From CAYOHY01 sp964403885 (GTDB taxonomy: Bacteria > Actinomycetota > Coriobacteriia > Anaerosomatales > PHET01): 24,363 bases of DNA. The DNA lies in contig CAYOHY010000029.1 of the NCBI GenBank assembly GCA_964403885.1, positions 1-24,363 of the forward strand, in the 5' to 3' direction. Below the pieces are notes generated by a model. The model made no database searches, was not told the origin of the DNA, and saw only the letters and a list, made by a program, of their open reading frames with translations. Of this stretch, positions 20,801-24,363 are shown piece after piece (positions within the stretch are counted from its first letter, which is position 1; every line of letters starts with the position of its first letter). Position numbers and translations under genes: made by a program.

Positions 20801-21315
20801 TCGACCTGTTCGCCCAGATGCTCATGGAGGCGGTCACCGAGGCTCGCGGCGAGCCGGTCATCGCGCACCCGGACGTTCGCGTGGACCTGCCGGTCGCCGC
20901 GTTCATCCCCGAGGAGTACGTGGCCGCGGTCGACGAGCGCGTGCTGTACTACCGCCGCCTCGCCGGATCGCCCACCATCGAGACGGTCGACGCCGTGGCC
21001 GCCGAGCTCACCGAGCGCTACGGTCCGCTCGCCGAGCCGGTGCGCAACCTGGTCGACATCGCGCGCATCAAGGCGATGGCGGCAGACCTCGGCGTGACCA
21101 ACGTCGCGGTCGCTCGGCGTCGTCTGGTGATCTCGCCGCTCGTGCTCGACGACGAGCAGCGCGGCCGCATGGCGGCGCAGGGCGCCATCTACCTCGAGCG
21201 CAAGAAAGAGTTCGCTCTGCCACTGGGCTATGGAGACTCTGTGACTGCGACTGCCCTCGGTACGCTCGGTGCTATATACTCGCGTGAGTCCGACTCCAGT
21301 CTTCGGGAGGAATAA
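17851..21315 (+). CDS. mfd: Transcription-repair coupling factor
   Basis: A 1154-aa Mfd, close to the usual length of about 1150. It removes stalled RNA polymerase and recruits UvrA to the lesion. The N-terminal UvrB-like module includes FAVRGGILDVYPAGS near residue 177. The RNA-polymerase-interacting CarD-like domain starts at about 488 (FSPGDYVVHATHGIALF). The translocase has Walker A GDVGYGKTE (K646), DEEQ box 741-744, LSATPIPRTL, and the GRVGRS motif. The C-terminal TRCF domain covers about the last 130 residues. ATG 17851 has AGGGGAG at 17836-17842; upstream in-frame sequence reaching toward the gap shows no family match. It leads an apparent operon with the foldase, mazG and eno. Confidence 0.97.
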   Translation: MLIDRLTSALRGSKAYGTVTELIARGSDATLAAPGLVRPALVASLYSANPRPIFVVLAGAETAERFARQTAAFIGLENVLLLTDRSDLPWGDAQPDLAEVGARARALYALDKNRPVVVVASARALLRAVPPQGSRVYDPIELGVGVTLDLEQTAGRLSRMGYERLDAADEPGTFAVRGGILDVYPAGSQHPVRAELFGDEVETLKRYVPGTGQSIGDSEAVEIYPCRELVLSQRGYEAAERVLSERALKHPEVAHELELLREGIPFIGVERYLPLLYKRAAAPTEYIGSEVLVVVAEPRSLFDDTVRRREELEAAAKAAGYRSVAPATPALEGLYLSPAQIDFGDRQRLTLLSLLRAGSGVDAELSARRPEVSGGEDRFVGGVRSLLSSGYSVALAVPDRRTRRRVGDTLVAAGVPVVEVRDHSAEGESEEAQAPAPRGAVLLSDVDVPSGFVVADARLAVVSIDDVYPRSAQRRRRRDIDPTRVTFSFSPGDYVVHATHGIALFKEVVRQEVLGSQRDYLLLEYAKGDKLFVPVEQIDRVTKFVGPEGAAPRVTRLNTADWTKATTKARSAARALAFDLVDLYARRSTVSGHAYGADTAWQLEMEAMFPYEETPDQLAAIADVKADMESDKPMDRLVCGDVGYGKTEVAIRAAFKAAHDGKQVMVLCPTTILAQQHYTNFSERFAPFGITVEVMSRFRSEAQQQAALEGFMRGEVNVLVGTHRLLSRDVAPKDLGLVIIDEEQRFGVEHKEHLKNLREQVDILTLSATPIPRTLQMSLSGVRDMSIIDTPPPNRFPVSVHVGEWDADVVSGAVRRELERGGQVYYVSNRVKTIDDAVQRVRDAAPEARIGVAHGQMSERELEKVMESFAANEYDVLVATTIIESGIDNPHSNTLIIEDSQRLGLAQLYQLKGRVGRSHVKAFAYFLFPRTASLTEQAIERLTAIKENDELGSGIKIAMRDLEIRGAGSLIGAEQSGNLSAVGFDLFAQMLMEAVTEARGEPVIAHPDVRVDLPVAAFIPEEYVAAVDERVLYYRRLAGSPTIETVDAVAAELTERYGPLAEPVRNLVDIARIKAMAADLGVTNVAVARRRLVISPLVLDDEQRGRMAAQGAIYLERKKEFALPLGYGDSVTATALGTLGAIYSRESDSSLREE
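21270..21280 (+). promoter_or_regulatory. Possible internal promoter in the 3' end of mfd
   Basis: TGCTATATACT is an AT-rich island in very GC-rich coding sequence. It can be read as an extended -10 (TGCTATATA) or as TATACT at 21275-21280. No good -35 is present. Transcription would start about 30 nt before the GTG of the foldase gene. Confidence 0.4.
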
Positions 21316-21318
21316 CCG

Positions 21319-22287
21319 GTGAAGTCGATCCGCATCATTCTCGTCGCCTCGCTTGTGGCGGCACTCGCGTTCGGAGCGTTTGGCTGCTCTCAGAAGGACG
21401 TGGCCGCAAAGGTGAATGGCGAAACCATTCCGATCGAAGAGCTGAACAAGCAGGTCGATCAGCTCAAGAAGCAGTACCCGCAGATGTTCGAGGGTGCCGA
21501 CGGCGAGGGTCGTCTCATCGACTTCAAGCAGCGCCTGCTCGACAACCTGATCAACCAGAAGCTCATCCAGCAGGCCGCCAAGGACAAGGGCATCGAGGTC
21601 ACCGACGCCGAGGTCAAGAAGCAGATCGACCAGCTCAAGGCCGGCTTCAAGGACCAGGCGCAGTTCGACGCGGCCCTCAAGAGCGCGGGCATGACGCTCG
21701 AGACGCTCACCCAGCAGATCCGTGAGCAGCTGCTCACCCAGCGTCTGATCGAGTCGCTCGCAAGCGACACCAAGATCTCGGAGAAGGACATCAAGGCCTA
21801 CTACGAGAAGAACAAGACGCAGTTCTATCAGAAGGACGCCAAGCGCGCGTCGCACATCCTCTTCAAGCCTGAGGACAAGAAGACCGCCGAGAAGGTCCTG
21901 GCCGAGGTCAAGGCCGGTGGCGACTTCGCGTCGCTCGCCAAGAAGTACTCGGTCGACACGGCCACCGCTTCCAAGGGCGGCGACCTGGGCTGGCCCAACA
22001 CCCCGTTCGTGGCCGAGTTCGAGGCCGCGCTCGCCAAGCTCGACAAGGGCGAGACCTCCGGTCTGGTGCAGACCCCGTACGGCTGGCACATCATCCGCGT
22101 GACCGATGAGCGCAAGGGTTCGCAGCAGAGCCTGAAGAAGGCCACGCCGCAGATCGAGCAGATCCTCATCCAGCAGCGCAAGGCCGACGCCTACCAGAAG
22201 TTCCTCGACGGCCTGCGCAAGAAGGCCAAGATCGAGATCCTGGCCGAGGGCCTGCAGACCACCAAGAAGGACGACAAGTCCAAGTAG
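21319..22287 (+). CDS. SurA/PrsA-like peptidyl-prolyl isomerase lipoprotein
   Basis: A 322-aa extracytoplasmic foldase. A lipoprotein signal ends in GAFGC (C23). A SurA-type N-terminal helical domain follows (about 27-170; VNGETIPIEELNKQVDQLKKQYP, then LLDNLINQKLIQQAAKDKGIEV). A parvulin domain lies at about 175-270, with ASHILFKPEDKK, LAKKYSVDTATASKGGDLGW and TPYGWHIIRVTD. It should assist folding of secreted proteins by proline isomerisation and chaperone action. GTG 21319 has GGGAGG at 21305-21310 inside the mfd end, 3 nt after the mfd stop. Codon use is markedly Lys- and Gln-rich, as expected for the family. The TATACT island upstream may give separate expression. Confidence 0.93.
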   Translation: MKSIRIILVASLVAALAFGAFGCSQKDVAAKVNGETIPIEELNKQVDQLKKQYPQMFEGADGEGRLIDFKQRLLDNLINQKLIQQAAKDKGIEVTDAEVKKQIDQLKAGFKDQAQFDAALKSAGMTLETLTQQIREQLLTQRLIESLASDTKISEKDIKAYYEKNKTQFYQKDAKRASHILFKPEDKKTAEKVLAEVKAGGDFASLAKKYSVDTATASKGGDLGWPNTPFVAEFEAALAKLDKGETSGLVQTPYGWHIIRVTDERKGSQQSLKKATPQIEQILIQQRKADAYQKFLDGLRKKAKIEILAEGLQTTKKDDKSK

Positions 22288-22311
22288 TCCGAGTCACGAT
22301 CGAGGGGGAAA

Positions 22312-23088
22312 GTGGACTGTCACGGGTTCGATGAGCTTGTCGAGGTGATCGCGAGGCTGCGAAGCCCCGAAGGATGCCCGTGGGACCGTGAGCAGACGCA
22401 CCGCTCGATCGCGAAGAACATGGTGGAAGAGGCCTACGAGGCCGTCCACGCCATCGAGACCAACGACGTCGCCGAGCTTCGAGAGGAGCTCGGCGACGTG
22501 CTTCTCCAGGTGGTGCTGCAGTCGCAGATCGCCGCCGACGACGCCGAGTTCACCATCGACGACGTGGTGGCCACCATCACCGCCAAGCTGATACGCAGGC
22601 ACCCGCACGTCTTTGGCGAGGCGCAGGCGCACACCGCGTCGCAGGTGACCCAGGTGTGGGACGAGATCAAGCGCGAGGAGAAGGCCCAGAAGGGCAAGGG
22701 GCTCCTCGACGACATCCCGCACGCCCTGCCGGCGCTCATGCTCGCGCAGACCATCTCGCGCAAGGCAGTGGGCGCGGGCTTCGAGTGGGAGTCGCTCGAC
22801 GGCGTGATCGACAAGCTCCACGAAGAGGTCGCGGAGCTCGCCGAGACCGAGCCCGGAAGCCAGGAGGCCGCCGATGAGATCGGCGATATCCTGTTCACGG
22901 TTGTGAATCTCGCCCGCAAGCAGGGCATCGACGCAGAGACGGCGCTGCGCGGGACGTGCGACAAGTTCCGCCGCCGCTGGAGCGTCATGGAGGAGGTCGC
23001 CGGCTCGGCCGGTCGACAGGTACAGGACCTTACGCTGGACGAGCAAGAAGAGCTCTGGCAGCGAGCCAAAGAGAGGGAGAATCGGTAA
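22312..23088 (+). CDS. mazG: Nucleoside triphosphate pyrophosphohydrolase MazG
   Basis: A 258-aa all-alpha NTP pyrophosphohydrolase that hydrolyses (d)NTPs to NMPs and pyrophosphate, cleaning the nucleotide pool. It has the two tandem MazG domains of full-length family members. The first has LRSPEGCPWDREQTHRS, the EEAYE metal motif (39-43) and EELGDVLLQVV. The second has KAVGAGFEWESLDGVIDKLHEEVAEL and ADEIGDILFTVVNLAR. A C-terminal segment KFRRRWSVMEE follows. GTG 22312 has GAGGGGG at 22302-22308. It starts 24 nt after the foldase stop, and its TAA shares a base with the enolase ATG (TAATG, 23086-23090), so eno is translationally coupled to it. Confidence 0.95.
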   Translation: MDCHGFDELVEVIARLRSPEGCPWDREQTHRSIAKNMVEEAYEAVHAIETNDVAELREELGDVLLQVVLQSQIAADDAEFTIDDVVATITAKLIRRHPHVFGEAQAHTASQVTQVWDEIKREEKAQKGKGLLDDIPHALPALMLAQTISRKAVGAGFEWESLDGVIDKLHEEVAELAETEPGSQEAADEIGDILFTVVNLARKQGIDAETALRGTCDKFRRRWSVMEEVAGSAGRQVQDLTLDEQEELWQRAKERENR

Positions 23089-24363
23089 TGAGCAACATCG
23101 TCGACGTCTACGCCCGCGAGATCCTCGATTCGCGCGGCAACCCCACCGTTGAGGTCGAGGTCGTCCTCGACGACGGCAGCTTTGGTCGCGCGGCGGTGCC
23201 CTCGGGTGCTTCGACCGGCGCGTTCGAGGCGGTCGAGCTCCGTGACGGTGACAAGGGCCGTTACCTGGGCAAGGGCGTGCGCACCGCGGTCGACAACGTG
23301 AACAACGCCATCGCAGAAGAGATCGTGGGCATGGACGCGAGCGACCAGCGCGCGATCGATGCGCTGCTGCTCGAGCTCGACGGCACCGCCAACAAGGCCC
23401 GCCTGGGCGCCAACGCCATCCTGGGCGTGTCGCTCGCGTGCGCACGTGCCGCCGCCGAGTCCACGGAGCTCACGCTCTACAGCTACGTGGGCGGCGCCAA
23501 CGCCCACGTCCTGCCGGTGCCCATGATGAACATCCTCAACGGTGGCGCCCACGCCGATAACAACGTGGACCTCCAGGAGTTCATGGTCATGCCGGTGGGT
23601 GCCCCCACGTTCGCCGAGGGCCTTCGCTGGTGCGCCGAGATCTACCACACGCTCAAGGGCGTGCTGCACGACCGCAAGCTGGGCACCGGCGTGGGCGATG
23701 AGGGCGGCTTCGCGCCCGACCTCGCCAGCAACGAAGAGGCGCTCAAGGTGATCGGCGAGGCCGTGGAGAAGGCCGGCTACAAGCTGGGCGAGGAGATCAA
23801 GTACGCGCTCGACCCCGCCACCACTGAGATCTACGACGCCGAGCGTGGCGTCTACATGCTCAAGGGCGAGGGCCGCGAGCTCACCTCGGCCGAGATGGTC
23901 GATTTCTGGGCCGACCTGTGCGACCGCTATCCCATCGTCAGCATCGAGGACGGCATGGCCGAGGAGGACTGGGACGGCTGGAAGCTGCTCACCGACCGCC
24001 TGGGCAAGACCGTCCAGCTGGTGGGCGACGACCTGTTCGTCACCAACACCGCGCGCCTGAAGAAGGGCATCGAGATGGGCGTGGCCAACTCGATCCTCGT
24101 GAAGGTGAACCAGATCGGTTCGCTCACCGAGACCCTCGAGGCCATCGAGACCGCCAAGCAGGCCGGCTACACGTGCGTGATGAGCCACCGCTCGGGCGAG
24201 ACCGAGGACACCACCATCGCCGACCTCGCCGTGGCGACCAACTGCGGCCAGATCAAGACCGGCGCGCCGGCCCGTTCCGACCGCGTGGCCAAGTACAATC
24301 GCCTGCTTCGTATCGAGGAGGAGCTCGCCGACTCGGGTCGCTACCCGGGCGACGAGGCGTTCT
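23088..24363 (+). CDS. eno: Enolase (3' end beyond window)
   Basis: 425 codons of enolase, lacking only the last few residues, which converts 2-phosphoglycerate to phosphoenolpyruvate in glycolysis and gluconeogenesis. N-terminal IVDVYAREILDSRGNPTVEVEV, the VPSGASTGAFEAVELRDG loop, the catalytic acid E205 (VGDEGGFAPDL) and catalytic base K339 (LVKVNQIGSL) are present. So are the metal ligands in SIEDGMAEEDW and GDDLFVTN and the loop SHRSGETEDT. ATG 23088 overlaps the mazG stop by one base, with GAGAGGGAGA upstream in the mazG end. The coding sequence is intact up to the window edge. Confidence 0.97.
   Translation, partial: MSNIVDVYAREILDSRGNPTVEVEVVLDDGSFGRAAVPSGASTGAFEAVELRDGDKGRYLGKGVRTAVDNVNNAIAEEIVGMDASDQRAIDALLLELDGTANKARLGANAILGVSLACARAAAESTELTLYSYVGGANAHVLPVPMMNILNGGAHADNNVDLQEFMVMPVGAPTFAEGLRWCAEIYHTLKGVLHDRKLGTGVGDEGGFAPDLASNEEALKVIGEAVEKAGYKLGEEIKYALDPATTEIYDAERGVYMLKGEGRELTSAEMVDFWADLCDRYPIVSIEDGMAEEDWDGWKLLTDRLGKTVQLVGDDLFVTNTARLKKGIEMGVANSILVKVNQIGSLTETLEAIETAKQAGYTCVMSHRSGETEDTTIADLAVATNCGQIKTGAPARSDRVAKYNRLLRIEEELADSGRYPGDEAF

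Noticed and set aside
19948..22089. Minus-strand open frame of 713 codons opposite mfd and the foldase
   Set aside because: Same shadow effect. It spans two well-supported plus-strand genes and has no recognisable domain.
22434..24188. Minus-strand open frame of 584 codons opposite mazG and eno
   Set aside because: A shadow of two certain genes in another frame, with composition typical of antisense GC-rich frames.
1..24363. CRISPR arrays, tRNA/rRNA genes, insertion sequences, phage genes
   Set aside because: No regularly spaced repeats, cloverleaf-like sequences, transposase or integrase motifs, or phage structural genes were recognised on either strand.

Overview
The window is GC-rich DNA that reads as an actinobacterial chromosome. 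The block mfd, SurA/PpiC-like lipoprotein, mazG, eno at the right end, the frequent GTG and TTG starts, the tight operons and the TGA/TAG stops suggest a member of the Coriobacteriia/OPB41-type lineages. That placement is inference from gene content and order. Two runs of exactly 100 N (14567-14666 and 17649-17748) show that this is a draft scaffold.

Layout. 1-2836: a truncated ABC ATPase and an 8-TM MacB/FtsX-type permease. 2955-6317: an orphan cyclic-nucleotide-binding domain protein, a D-cysteine desulfhydrase/ACC-deaminase family enzyme, a minus-strand b-type cytochrome and a threonine aldolase. 6314-8676 (minus): an operon of a TetR regulator, a Bcp-type peroxiredoxin and a glucose/sorbosone-dehydrogenase-like lipoprotein. 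8799-10578: a NYN-domain nuclease-like protein, a DUF554 membrane protein and a zinc-ribbon membrane protein. 10597-11177 (minus): a Phd/ParE toxin-antitoxin pair. 11397-13801: an envelope operon with a LiaF-type membrane protein, a PspC-domain protein, a YhbD-like (DUF4004) MerR-type regulator and a bactofilin-like polymer protein. 13808-14509 (minus): endonuclease III. 14667-17648: small unknown envelope proteins and a VapBC pair between the two gaps. 17851-24363: mfd, PpiC-type foldase lipoprotein, mazG and enolase (cut by the window end).

The main finding is in the peroxiredoxin gene at 7579-8058 (minus). An in-frame TGA (7911-7909) sits exactly where the peroxidatic cysteine of the TPGC-T motif belongs. 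Homologous Bcp sequence continues in the same frame on both sides, and a stem-loop with an AGGAGC apical loop starts about 20 nt after the TGA. This is best read as a selenocysteine peroxiredoxin with a bacterial SECIS. Conventional ORF calling splits it and would report only an 89-codon C-terminal fragment. It is preceded by its probable TetR regulator and translationally coupled (ATGA) to the sugar-dehydrogenase-like lipoprotein.

Several regulatory structures can be read directly: a 21-bp palindrome next to tetR, two TATCGATA boxes three helical turns apart at a well-formed vapBC promoter, a GTAACA-N6-TGTTAC palindrome inside the promoter of the bactofilin operon, a hairpin terminator before it, and a TATACT box within the end of mfd ahead of the foldase gene. 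No tRNA, rRNA, CRISPR array, insertion sequence or origin was seen, and no stretch over 300 bases lacks a gene call.
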